DNA of 6,691 nucleotides, from assembly GCA_041749275.1 (NCBI GenBank), contig JBGTBQ010000355.1:1-6691 (forward strand), in the 5' to 3' direction. The stretch comes from JBGTBQ01 sp041749275 (GTDB lineage: Bacteria > Acidobacteriota > Blastocatellia > Pyrinomonadales > Pyrinomonadaceae). Under the pieces are notes generated by a model. It did no database searches. It saw only the letters and a list, made by a program, of their open reading frames with translations, and had not been told where the DNA came from. The position numbers and the translations under genes were made by a program. This document shows positions 1-5,639 of this stretch, piece by piece; the first letter of the stretch is position 1, and each line of letters starts with the position of its first letter.

Positions 1-95
1 ATGTGCAGATGGATGCGAAAGACTGTATGCGCGCCGTGTCGATATTCTGTCATGGAGCGCAATCTAGCACGGGGCGTAAAACCTGCTAAAGCCTT

Positions 96-132
96 CGCCT
101 GAAGGCGAGGGTTTTAACCCTCCCCGACGGGG
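96..132. repeat. Cluster of short palindromes (REP-like)
   Basis: Three inverted repeats follow one another. CGCC-TGAA-GGCG is at about 96-107, GAGGGTTTTAACCCTC (7-bp arms, 2-bp centre) at 107-122, and CCCC-GAC-GGGG at 122-132. They share edge bases, so alternative foldings compete. They lie beyond the heptamer arrays, downstream of the last gene of the minus-strand cluster. They could be an intergenic REP-like repeat or part of a transcription end. The palindromes are seen directly; the role is inferred. No long T-tract follows on the minus strand. Confidence 0.5.
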
Positions 133-140
133 ACAATAAA

Positions 141-168
141 GGATGAGGGATGAGGGATGAGGGATGAA
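141..168. repeat. Heptamer tandem repeat, 4 units (GGATGAR)
   Basis: Four perfect-length 7-bp units occupy this span: GGATGAG three times, then GGATGAA. The unit is the reverse complement of the unit in the larger array at 205-302. The whole 28-bp block is perfectly complementary to positions 246-273, so the two arrays form a long inverted repeat with a spacer of at least 36 bp. Heptamer minisatellites (STRR) are known from cyanobacteria and other GC-variable bacteria; no function is shown here. Confidence 0.9.
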
Positions 169-204
169 GCAGAAACTGCTCAACGCTCATCGAATGATTT
201 CATT

Positions 205-302
205 TCATCCCTCATCCTTCATCCCTCATCCCTCATCCCTCATCCTTCATCCCTCATCCCTCATCCCTCATCCCTCATCCTTCATCCTTCATCCTTCATC
301 CC
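205..302. repeat. Heptamer tandem repeat, 14 units (TCATCCY)
   Basis: Fourteen uninterrupted 7-bp units fill exactly 98 bp, varying only at the last base; in order that base is C T C C C T C C C C T T T C. The array ends six bases before the stop codon (309-311) of the last cluster gene. On the transcribed minus strand it reads as GGATGA-type purine-rich repeats in the 3' untranslated region. Together with 141-168 it can fold into a stem of 28 bp or more, which might stop transcription or protect the mRNA end. This is a slippage-prone locus whose copy number should vary between strains. Confidence 0.93.
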
Positions 303-308
303 TATTCG

Positions 309-1154
309 TTAAACCTCCACCGTCCACGGCGCCGGTTCGGGCGCGACGCCGTGGCGTTTGGCCCAGTCCTGTAAGGCCCACGGCGGCGTGTCAACGTCGC
401 GGTAGCCGCCGAGCAGTTGGCGCGTCACGGGGTCGGCCCTTTCCAGTTGTTCTTTGTCGGGGACTTCGAGATAAACCTCTTGCTTCATCCAGCGATAAGC
501 GTAGCCGTACATCAACACCTTCGACGTGCGTTGGCTCCGATTCGGGGCGGCGGTGTGAAAGATGCGGTTCTCAAAGAGCAGCGCGTCGCCGGCCTTAAGT
601 CTGAGGTCGCAGACCTCCACGCCCGACGGGTCAACCTCTCCCTTTGGAATAGTCAGCGGCTCGGTTCTGAGATGCGTGCCGCGCGCCATCAAAGTCATGC
701 CACACGCGGAACGATCAAAATCGGTCAGGCAGTAGCAGACCTTGATGCCGACCAGCGGTAGCCCCTCGTGTCCGAGGTCGCGCGGGATGCGTATGTCGCG
801 GTGCCACCCGCGACGGAAGGGCGGGTCGTGCAGGTTTTCGGGCCGCTTGTAGATGAGCGTCGTCGAGTGCAGGTGGATGTTGGGGCTGAGGAGCTGAACG
901 ACGAGCGGGACGGTCGAATTGTTGGTGATGAGATTGAAGAGGGCTTCTTCTCTGAGCAGGCCGGGACGCAGATCGAGATGGTTGTATTCGGGACGCCCGC
1001 TGAGTTCCGGTTTATTGAGCAGCGACGCCGCCAGCCGGTCGCCGGCCTCGACGAGGCGTTCTAGTGTCTCCGTCGAGAGGGCATCGGGCACGACTAAAAA
1101 GCCGTCCTTCGCAAAGGACTGCCGCTGCTCCGTTTCGAGGCGTGTGAACTCCAA
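309..1154 (-). CDS. Phytanoyl-CoA dioxygenase (PhyH) family Fe(II)/2OG oxygenase, 281 aa
   Basis: Probable non-haem iron, 2-oxoglutarate-dependent oxygenase, likely a hydroxylase of a small molecule or lipid-like substrate in the cytoplasm. The iron triad is visible: H118 and D120 in the GWHRD motif, and distal H200 in IFHTAAPNRS, followed by R209, the usual position for binding the 2-oxoglutarate carboxylate. The N-terminal part (QSFAKDGFLVVPDALS) is typical of PhyH proteins, and the length suits the family. I chose the TTG at 1154 because AAGGGAGG (1161-1168) sits six bases upstream. A longer frame to 1283 would overlap the upstream methyltransferase by 107 bp and add a low-complexity Ser/Arg/Thr-rich segment. 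The gene is last in the P2 operon, 22 bp after the methyltransferase. Family certain, substrate unknown. Confidence 0.9.
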   Translation of the reverse strand: MEFTRLETEQRQSFAKDGFLVVPDALSTETLERLVEAGDRLAASLLNKPELSGRPEYNHLDLRPGLLREEALFNLITNNSTVPLVVQLLSPNIHLHSTTLIYKRPENLHDPPFRRGWHRDIRIPRDLGHEGLPLVGIKVCYCLTDFDRSACGMTLMARGTHLRTEPLTIPKGEVDPSGVEVCDLRLKAGDALLFENRIFHTAAPNRSQRTSKVLMYGYAYRWMKQEVYLEVPDKEQLERADPVTRQLLGGYRDVDTPPWALQDWAKRHGVAPEPAPWTVEV

Positions 1155-1160
1155 CGCCGG

Positions 1161-1168
1161 CCTCCCTT
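1161..1168 (-). promoter_or_regulatory. Strong Shine-Dalgarno that sets a TTG start
   Basis: Read on the minus strand, AAGGGAGG lies six bases before TTG (1154-1152). No in-frame ATG or GTG lies between the methyltransferase stop and the first conserved PhyH residues, so this near-perfect ribosome binding site decides the start of the downstream dioxygenase. Confidence 0.75.
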
Positions 1169-1176
1169 CATTCGCT

Positions 1177-1917
1177 TCAGGCGCGTTTGATGATACAGCA
1201 GTGCTGCATTTCGTCGTTGACCGGAGGCAGAATCGCGGCGTCCGGGAACAGGCGTCGCATGTACTCCTCCGTGTGGAACCCATAACACGAACGCTGCCGT
1301 TCGGGTTCGCACGGCGCGATCTCTTCGGTCTCCAGATACAAGTCTCTGCCGTTGACCACGATGCACCGGCTCGCGTTGCGCGCCGCGCTCGTCATCGCGG
1401 CGATGTCAATCTCCGGATTCTCGTCGGCCCTTAGTTTTTCGAGACGCCAACGCAGGTTATCGCCTTCGTACCGGCCCGGCCACGAATGGTAATGCGGGTC
1501 AATGAACGTGAAAGCCAGCTCCCCGCCATCTTTCAACAGCTCTCGCAACTCGCCGACCAGCTCAAGCATGTCGGTCGTCGTCGTGTTTGTGAAGACCGAA
1601 TAGGCGACGATGTAATCGAACCGCTGCTCGACGCGCGGGAGCTTCAGATGCGGGACGCCGTGCGGGTTGAAGAAGAAGCAATAACGATTGTATTGGAGCC
1701 AGTGCGCCTCCGGGTATGAACGCTTCCCCGCCTCGACGGCTTCCGCGTCCACGTCAATGCACCAGTAACGCTCGACATCAATCGTGGAATGCGGGTCGCG
1801 CAAGATATTGCCGATGTTGCCGCCGAAATCCAGCACGTCCTTCCCATGCCAATCGTGTTCGCCAAGCTGCGAGGCGAAATAGGTAAACTGCCATGTCCGC
1901 GTCGAGAGAAAGGCCAT
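1177..1917 (-). CDS. Class I SAM-dependent methyltransferase, 246 aa (copy 1)
   Basis: Predicted cytoplasmic SAM-dependent methyltransferase of unknown substrate. The glycine-rich SAM-binding loop is VLDFGGNIGNIL at residues 28-39. An acidic residue after the second strand (CIDVD, 53-57) would contact the ribose, FDYIVAYSVF (100-109) matches motif IV, and LAFTFIDPH (134-142) the later core strand. It ends with MQHCCIIKR (237-245), nearly identical to the end of the methyltransferase encoded at 3886-4671, and the two align along most of their length. They are therefore paralogues. Compared with that copy it lacks about 15 N-terminal residues. No good ribosome binding site precedes the ATG; the upstream gene stops three bases before it (TGA-CAC-ATG), so translation is probably coupled. 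N-, O- or C-methylation cannot be told from the sequence. Confidence 0.88.
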   Translation of the reverse strand: MAFLSTRTWQFTYFASQLGEHDWHGKDVLDFGGNIGNILRDPHSTIDVERYWCIDVDAEAVEAGKRSYPEAHWLQYNRYCFFFNPHGVPHLKLPRVEQRFDYIVAYSVFTNTTTTDMLELVGELRELLKDGGELAFTFIDPHYHSWPGRYEGDNLRWRLEKLRADENPEIDIAAMTSAARNASRCIVVNGRDLYLETEEIAPCEPERQRSCYGFHTEEYMRRLFPDAAILPPVNDEMQHCCIIKRA

Positions 1918-1920
1918 GTG

Positions 1921-2370
1921 TCAGGAAGGAGAAGTTCTTTCAACCGCGGCGCGGGAAAAAAACTCGCGGTTCACGTAATCCGACCTGCCGCTGTCGTCGA
2001 GGAACGTGTTGAACTCGACGATGACGAGGACGCCTTTGTTCACCCGCAGGTGTGTTTCGGCGCGCATGAAGCCGAAGTCGAAAGTGGCCGCCAGCGCGAA
2101 CGTGCGCTGCCCCGCCTCCTCCTCCAGATTCGCCAGCGCTTTCGCCTCCGTCTTCGGCCATGCGATGAGGCCGTCCGCGCCGACGCCGTTGACGCCGACT
2201 ATAAACTTGTCGCCGGTTTGTTCGATGACGATCTCGGCGATCCCGCGCGTCTCGCGGTTGGTGTTGCGCCAACGACCAAGCAGCCCGGCGGCGTTGGGCG
2301 TTCTCGCCGACGGGTCTGTGAGCGCGGGGTTCAGATGGCCGCTCTGTTTGAACTCGAAGGACTGTGGCAT
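1921..2370 (-). CDS. Small G-x-W protein, 149 aa, function unknown (copy b)
   Basis: I do not recognise a named family. The first 28 residues are polar and probably flexible. Then come GRWRNTN (32-38), alternating hydrophobic strands, FDFGFMRAETHL (97-108), NKGVLVIVEF (111-120) and SDYVNREFF (130-138). The 138-aa product of the gene just upstream shares this pattern in the same order, so the two are paralogues. An N-terminal G-x-W followed by short beta-rich segments recalls small beta-barrels such as lipocalin-like proteins, but that is an inference from pattern only. There is no signal peptide or membrane segment, so it should be cytoplasmic. The start is supported by GGGAG six bases before the ATG. 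It lies 31 bp after its paralogue and 3 bp before the methyltransferase. It could bind substrate, act as a cyclase or isomerase, or partner the dioxygenase. Here DWGEAE of the paralogue is replaced by AWPKTE. Confidence 0.8.
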   Translation of the reverse strand: MPQSFEFKQSGHLNPALTDPSARTPNAAGLLGRWRNTNRETRGIAEIVIEQTGDKFIVGVNGVGADGLIAWPKTEAKALANLEEEAGQRTFALAATFDFGFMRAETHLRVNKGVLVIVEFNTFLDDSGRSDYVNREFFSRAAVERTSPS

Positions 2371-2401
2371 GTTCGGCTCCCGACCGGCTCGAACGGCGAC
2401 G

Positions 2402-2818
2402 TTAGAATCGCCCGTGGGTCAACGCGAAGTATTCGCGCACGAAGTAGTCGGCGCGGCGGCTCTCGTCCTTGAAGCGATGAAATTGTGAGAGGACGAGCAG
2501 GCCCTTCATAATCATTCCCTGAAGCCGCGTCTCGGCGAAGCCGAAGTCATAGAGACACGTAAACCCGGCGGCGACGCGCGACGACGGCGAAGAGGTAAAG
2601 AGATGAAGTTCCGCCTCGCCCCAATCCATTAAGGCGTCCGGGCCAATCGCATACACGCGCAGCGCGAGACGCCCGCCCGCCTCGGACACCAGCATCCGCG
2701 CGATGCCGTTCGTCGAGGGGTTTGAGTTGACCCACGTTCCGGGGAGCGCGGCAAGGTCTAACGTTCCCGCCGCCGCGCCGCCCGTTTCGACGCGATCACA
2801 AAGTTGAGCGAATCGCAT
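2402..2818 (-). CDS. Small G-x-W protein, 138 aa, function unknown (copy a)
   Basis: Paralogue of the next gene in the operon, not assigned to a named family. Visible elements in order are LPGTWVNSNPSTNGIAR (25-41), the strand LALRVYAIGP (51-60), the acidic motif DWGEAEL (65-71), YDFGFAETRLQ (90-100), KGLLVLSQF (105-113) and ADYFVREYF (123-131). Composition and strand-like periodicity suggest one small beta-rich domain in the cytoplasm, perhaps a calycin-type barrel (inference). The ATG lies inside the end of the TauD-family gene, overlapping it by 23 bp, and is preceded by GGAG at suitable spacing, so the two are probably translationally coupled and may act together. The DWGE motif and the conserved DFGF-x(2-3)-ET block are the best candidates for functional residues. 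Confidence 0.82.
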   Translation of the reverse strand: MRFAQLCDRVETGGAAAGTLDLAALPGTWVNSNPSTNGIARMLVSEAGGRLALRVYAIGPDALMDWGEAELHLFTSSPSSRVAAGFTCLYDFGFAETRLQGMIMKGLLVLSQFHRFKDESRRADYFVREYFALTHGRF

Positions 2819-3722
2819 TCTCCACTCCGTTTGCAGAGGCTCTGATCCAACTGCGAATCATCAGACGATTCGAGGCGACGCCATCCGCCAGCGGCGTGCG
2901 CGCGTGTATCGTCCGCGTGTTGTCTGAAAACAGTAGCTCGCCCTCGCGCATCAGAAAGTCGTGCGTGCGCGTGGTCGCGTTGATGGTCTCCTCGAAGGCG
3001 GCGAGCGCGGCGAGCATCTCGTCCGAAAGCCGCGCGCCGCCGGCATCGAGCGCGAGGTTGATCGTATAACGACGCCAGCACATCCCGGCGTCGTTGAGCA
3101 CCGTCCGCCACTTCACGCCGCCGCCGCAATAGTCCGCCAGTTGCCACGGCGTCGGCTCGGTCTCTAAGAGTTCGAGCGTCGTGGCTCCCAGACGGTTTTT
3201 CACTTCGTCCCGCACCGCGTCCACGTCGAGCACGCGGGAGCGCCCGCCGCCCGAAGGGTCCGCGCGGACGCAGACCATCGAGATAAATTCCACCGGCGTC
3301 TCCCAGTCCGCCGCGTCCGTGTGCAGCCGCTCGCTTTCGTGGCCGCCCCGCGCCGAATGGATGTCGGTCGCGGGCTGGATGTAATGGACGAGTTGAGCGC
3401 GTGGCTTTTGATATGGACGCGCCACCAACTCGCCGAAAGCGCGATTGATGGCGACGAACAATTTGTTTCCGTCGTCGAATTGAAGGCCATCCACCAACCC
3501 GCAATAGGGACGCCGCGCGATTCGTTCTTTGATGAGATTGATGAGCCAGTCGAAACCGTCCGGACAATCTCCGCGAATGCTTTCAAGCACGAGCGTCTGC
3601 AAAGCAGGCGAGTAAAATTCCCGGTTATCGTACAGGGGGAGCCGCTCGGCGCCGTCGAGCAGTTCGCGGGCCAGCGTGGGCGGAACGTTGATTCTGCCTG
3701 TCTCCGGAAACGGCGTGAGCAT
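2796..3722 (-). CDS. TauD/TfdA-family Fe(II)/2-oxoglutarate dioxygenase, 308 aa
   Basis: Predicted 2-oxoglutarate-dependent oxygenase of the TauD/clavaminate-synthase-like group, which typically hydroxylates amino acids, sulfonates or natural-product intermediates. The iron ligands are H134 and D136 in ERLHTDAADWE and the distal H273 in DNTRTIHARTPL. R286 and R290 (NRLMIRSW) are the candidates for holding 2-oxoglutarate. The aspartate of the HxD motif is present, so this is a hydroxylase-type site rather than a halogenase (HxG/A) site. Length fits the family. The ATG at 3722 has GGAG about ten bases upstream and follows promoter P2 with a leader of roughly 70 nt. It is the first gene of the second transcript and overlaps the next gene by 23 bp. 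The substrate cannot be read from the sequence; the three oxygenases of the cluster belong to two different subfamilies. Confidence 0.87.
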   Translation of the reverse strand: MLTPFPETGRINVPPTLARELLDGAERLPLYDNREFYSPALQTLVLESIRGDCPDGFDWLINLIKERIARRPYCGLVDGLQFDDGNKLFVAINRAFGELVARPYQKPRAQLVHYIQPATDIHSARGGHESERLHTDAADWETPVEFISMVCVRADPSGGGRSRVLDVDAVRDEVKNRLGATTLELLETEPTPWQLADYCGGGVKWRTVLNDAGMCWRRYTINLALDAGGARLSDEMLAALAAFEETINATTRTHDFLMREGELLFSDNTRTIHARTPLADGVASNRLMIRSWIRASANGVENAIRSTL

Positions 3723-3797
3723 TTCGGATTAGCTCCAATTCCATTGAGGTGTGTGAGGCTTTCAAAAACGTTCCCATCCTGTTCGCCAGTGGCGGTC

Positions 3798-3826
3798 AGT
3801 CTAGGTCACTGTTCGAGAGGTGTCAA
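3798..3826 (-). promoter_or_regulatory. Promoter P2, TTGACA-17-TAGACT
   Basis: On the minus strand the -35 box TTGACA (3826-3821) and -10 box TAGACT (3803-3798) are separated by exactly 17 bp, and transcription would begin near 3791. The sequence around and between the boxes repeats that of promoter P1: ATATTGAC over the -35 box and CTCTCGAA (3819-3812) in the spacer. TCGAGA and TCTCGA half-sites flank the -35 box. It lies in a 163-bp gap before the TauD-family gene, so it should drive the five-gene unit. Confidence 0.75.
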
Positions 3827-3843
3827 TATGTTCTCGATGATGG

Positions 3844-3863
3844 AAAAATGAAGCGCGCTCATT
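3844..3863 (-). terminator. Weak intrinsic terminator-like hairpin
   Basis: On the minus strand, AATGAG (3863-3858), loop CGCGC, and TTCATT (3852-3847) form a 5-6 bp stem with one G-U pair, followed by a run of T (3848-3844). It lies 23 bp after the stop of the methyltransferase at 3886 and before promoter P2, where the first transcript would be expected to end. The stem is AT-rich and short, so read-through into the second unit is likely. Confidence 0.35.
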
Positions 3864-3885
3864 CACAATTTCGACGCGGTTTGCC

Positions 3886-4671
3886 TCACACCTCGCGACG
3901 GATGATGCAGCAGTGTTGCATGTCGCCGTTGAGCGGAGGGCGAATCGTCGCGCGCGGAAACTCTCGCCGCATGAATTCCGTGGTGTAGTAGACGTGATAG
4001 GTCATGCACGTCAGGGCTTCATCGTCCCAGACGCCGTCGCCGTCAATGTATAGCTCCGTCCCGTCCACCAGCGCGCACCATGCCGCGCCGCGGCTCCGCG
4101 CCAACAAGCTCTCGACATCAACCATGGGGTTCGTCTCGCGCGCTCTTTCAAGACGCCACTTGAGGTTATTGCCCCCGCCGGTTTCGGGATGGGAATTAAA
4201 GTGTGGGTCAATGAAGGTGAAGGCCAGCGCGCCGCCCGGCTTAAGGCGCGTCTCTAACTGTCCGACCAGCTCGCGCATCTCTTCAAGCCCGGTGTGCGTG
4301 AAGACCGAGTAGGCCAGAATCGCGTCGAATTCGACATCCAGTTCAGGAACCGGCAGACCGGCGACGCCTTCGGGGTTGAAGGAACAGTTGTAACGGTCGT
4401 AATGAATCCAGTGGGCGCGCGGGAATTTCCGGCCTCCCTCCGCCAGAGCTTCGCGGAGGACATCGAGGCAATAATAATTTTCGGGGCGCATCGCGCCGTC
4501 GGCATCCAGAAGAAGATTCCCCGCGTTGCCGCCGAAATCGAGCACCGTCTTGTCGTCCCAATCCAGCCAGTCCAGTTGACGTTTGAAGTATGCGAACTGG
4601 CCCGACTTTCTCAGTCGAGCACGAAGCGCCCGCTGTTCAGCCGACCCGCGCCAGAGATGAACCTCTTCCAT
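3886..4671 (-). CDS. Class I SAM-dependent methyltransferase, 261 aa (copy 2)
   Basis: Predicted cytoplasmic SAM-dependent methyltransferase. Motif I is TVLDFGGNAGNLL (42-54), an acidic residue follows in YYCLDV (66-71), FDAILAYSVFTHTG (115-128) covers motif IV, and LAFTFIDPHF (149-158) the later core strand. The C-terminus carries MQHCCIIRR (251-259). It is a full-length paralogue of the methyltransferase at 1177-1917; shared blocks run from DFGGN to the end, with greatest divergence between about residues 190 and 225, which may determine substrate. I chose the ATG at 4671 because GAGGAG (4681-4686) sits nine bases upstream and the gene then follows the glycosyltransferase stop by 28 bp. A longer frame reaching 5022 would run 323 bp into the glycosyltransferase and adds only low-complexity sequence. 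It is last in the P1 unit. The substrate is unknown. Confidence 0.87.
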   Translation of the reverse strand: MEEVHLWRGSAEQRALRARLRKSGQFAYFKRQLDWLDWDDKTVLDFGGNAGNLLLDADGAMRPENYYCLDVLREALAEGGRKFPRAHWIHYDRYNCSFNPEGVAGLPVPELDVEFDAILAYSVFTHTGLEEMRELVGQLETRLKPGGALAFTFIDPHFNSHPETGGGNNLKWRLERARETNPMVDVESLLARSRGAAWCALVDGTELYIDGDGVWDDEALTCMTYHVYYTTEFMRREFPRATIRPPLNGDMQHCCIIRREV

Positions 4672-4699
4672 GTCTTCGCTCTCCTCGCCCCTCGTGCGT

Positions 4700-5566
4700 T
4701 TATTGTTCGACCTTTGCATACCGCGCGAGTTGACTCGCAGTCTCCACGCGAAAGCGTTCCAACTCGTCGGCCAAGTGCGCGTCGAGTTCGCCGAGCCAGT
4801 GCGAACGCTCCACGACCTTGAGCCGGTCGCGCAGCAGACCGACCTCCTGCTCGCGCGTGCGAGGCGTGCCGGGGGCCGCGCGTCCCGGTCGCGTGCCGTC
4901 GTCGAAACGTCTGACGTGCGCCCAGACTTCCGGCAACACGACGACGCGGCACAGATGATAGAGACGCATCTCGAACTCCCAATCTTCGCAGGACGCGATG
5001 TCTTCGGCGAACAGCGGCTCACCGATGCGGGCCAGCGCCGCGCGGCGCAAAGTGATCGAACACGTCGCTACTCCGTTCTGGCTGTTCGTCCACAACCAAC
5101 GGCAGTCACTCATCCAACGCACGCGCCCTCGCGCGGCGGCGCGCAGACCGTTCGACGCGAAACGACTCTGCGCGTCGGCTCGTCCTTCCAAATAGCTCAG
5201 GCTGTCCGAGACTACGGCCTCGGCGTTTGGGAAACGCTCGAAGGCGCGGAGTTCCGCATCTAGTTTCCCCGGCAACCAGAGATCGTCGGAATCGAGAAAG
5301 GCGAGCAGCTCGCCGCTCGCCACGCGGACGCCGGCATTGCGCGCCGCGCCCGCTCCGCCGCGACGTGGCAGGCGCAGCAGACAAATACGCGAGTCGAAGC
5401 CACGCGCGAGCACGTCCGCCGTGTCGTCGGTCGAGCCGTCGTCAACGACGACGACCTCAATCCGCCCGGCATGTTGCGCGAGCGCGCTCTCAATCGCCTC
5501 GCCGACGAGGCGAGCACGATTCCACGTCGGAATCACGACGGATAGAAGCGGGGTGGTCACACTCAA
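4700..5566 (-). CDS. Glycosyltransferase family 2 (GT-A fold), 288 aa
   Basis: Inverting GT-A glycosyltransferase that should transfer a sugar from a nucleotide-sugar donor. The N-terminus LLSVVIPTWNRARLVGEAIESAL (7-29) is characteristic of the family. VVVDDGSTDDT (39-49) binds the nucleotide, FLDSDDLWLPGKL (90-102) contains the DxD metal site at D92-D94, and CEDWEFEMRL (193-202) carries the ED motif that usually provides the catalytic base. There is no membrane segment, so it acts in the cytoplasm or peripherally at the membrane. The C-terminal 50 residues are charged and probably helical. The start is uncertain: TTG at 5566 gives the listed product and GTG at 5560 would remove two residues; neither has a strong ribosome binding site. 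A 73-bp gap without a visible promoter separates it from the PhyH gene upstream. It is the only sugar-linked enzyme in the window, so the product may be a glycoside or a modified surface glycan. Confidence 0.9.
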   Translation of the reverse strand: MSVTTPLLSVVIPTWNRARLVGEAIESALAQHAGRIEVVVVDDGSTDDTADVLARGFDSRICLLRLPRRGGAGAARNAGVRVASGELLAFLDSDDLWLPGKLDAELRAFERFPNAEAVVSDSLSYLEGRADAQSRFASNGLRAAARGRVRWMSDCRWLWTNSQNGVATCSITLRRAALARIGEPLFAEDIASCEDWEFEMRLYHLCRVVVLPEVWAHVRRFDDGTRPGRAAPGTPRTREQEVGLLRDRLKVVERSHWLGELDAHLADELERFRVETASQLARYAKVEQ

Positions 5567-5639
5567 GTTCTCACTGACGATGCGGACGACACGGGCGAGG
5601 CTCGTCTCGTGAATAAATTTTGGGGCGGTGAGTTGAAAA

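Noticed and set aside
1..102. Open frame of 33 codons on the plus strand from the first base
   Set aside because: It has no ribosome binding site in view, unremarkable composition, and runs into the palindrome cluster. Nothing supports it as a gene or gene end.
141..302. CRISPR array
   Set aside because: The repeats are 7 bp, directly adjacent without spacers, and no cas genes are present.
164..598. Plus-strand frame rich in Ile-Pro-His-Pro-Ser-Ser-Leu repeats
   Set aside because: The periodic peptide is only the translation of the heptamer array, and the rest lies antisense to the PhyH gene.
1155..1283. N-terminal extension of the last PhyH protein to 324 aa
   Set aside because: It overlaps the methyltransferase C-terminus, which is conserved between paralogues, and adds low-complexity Ser/Arg/Thr residues; the TTG start has a far better ribosome binding site.
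1789..2472. Long plus-strand frames opposite the cluster, also 919-1434, 3321-3851 and 4670-5263
   Set aside because: They are antisense shadows of well-supported minus-strand genes in high-GC DNA, with Arg-rich composition and no family motifs.
2796..3722. Non-haem iron halogenase
   Set aside because: Halogenases of this superfamily replace the acidic ligand by Gly or Ala. Here all three oxygenases keep the Asp of HxD.
4672..5022. N-terminal extension of the second methyltransferase to 378 aa
   Set aside because: It is out-of-frame sequence of the glycosyltransferase, rich in Arg and Ser, while the ATG at 4671 has its own ribosome binding site and matches the paralogue's start.
5567..5639. 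Third promoter before the glycosyltransferase
   Set aside because: No credible pair of -35 and -10 boxes was found in the 73-bp gap, and the gene probably belongs to the P1 transcript.
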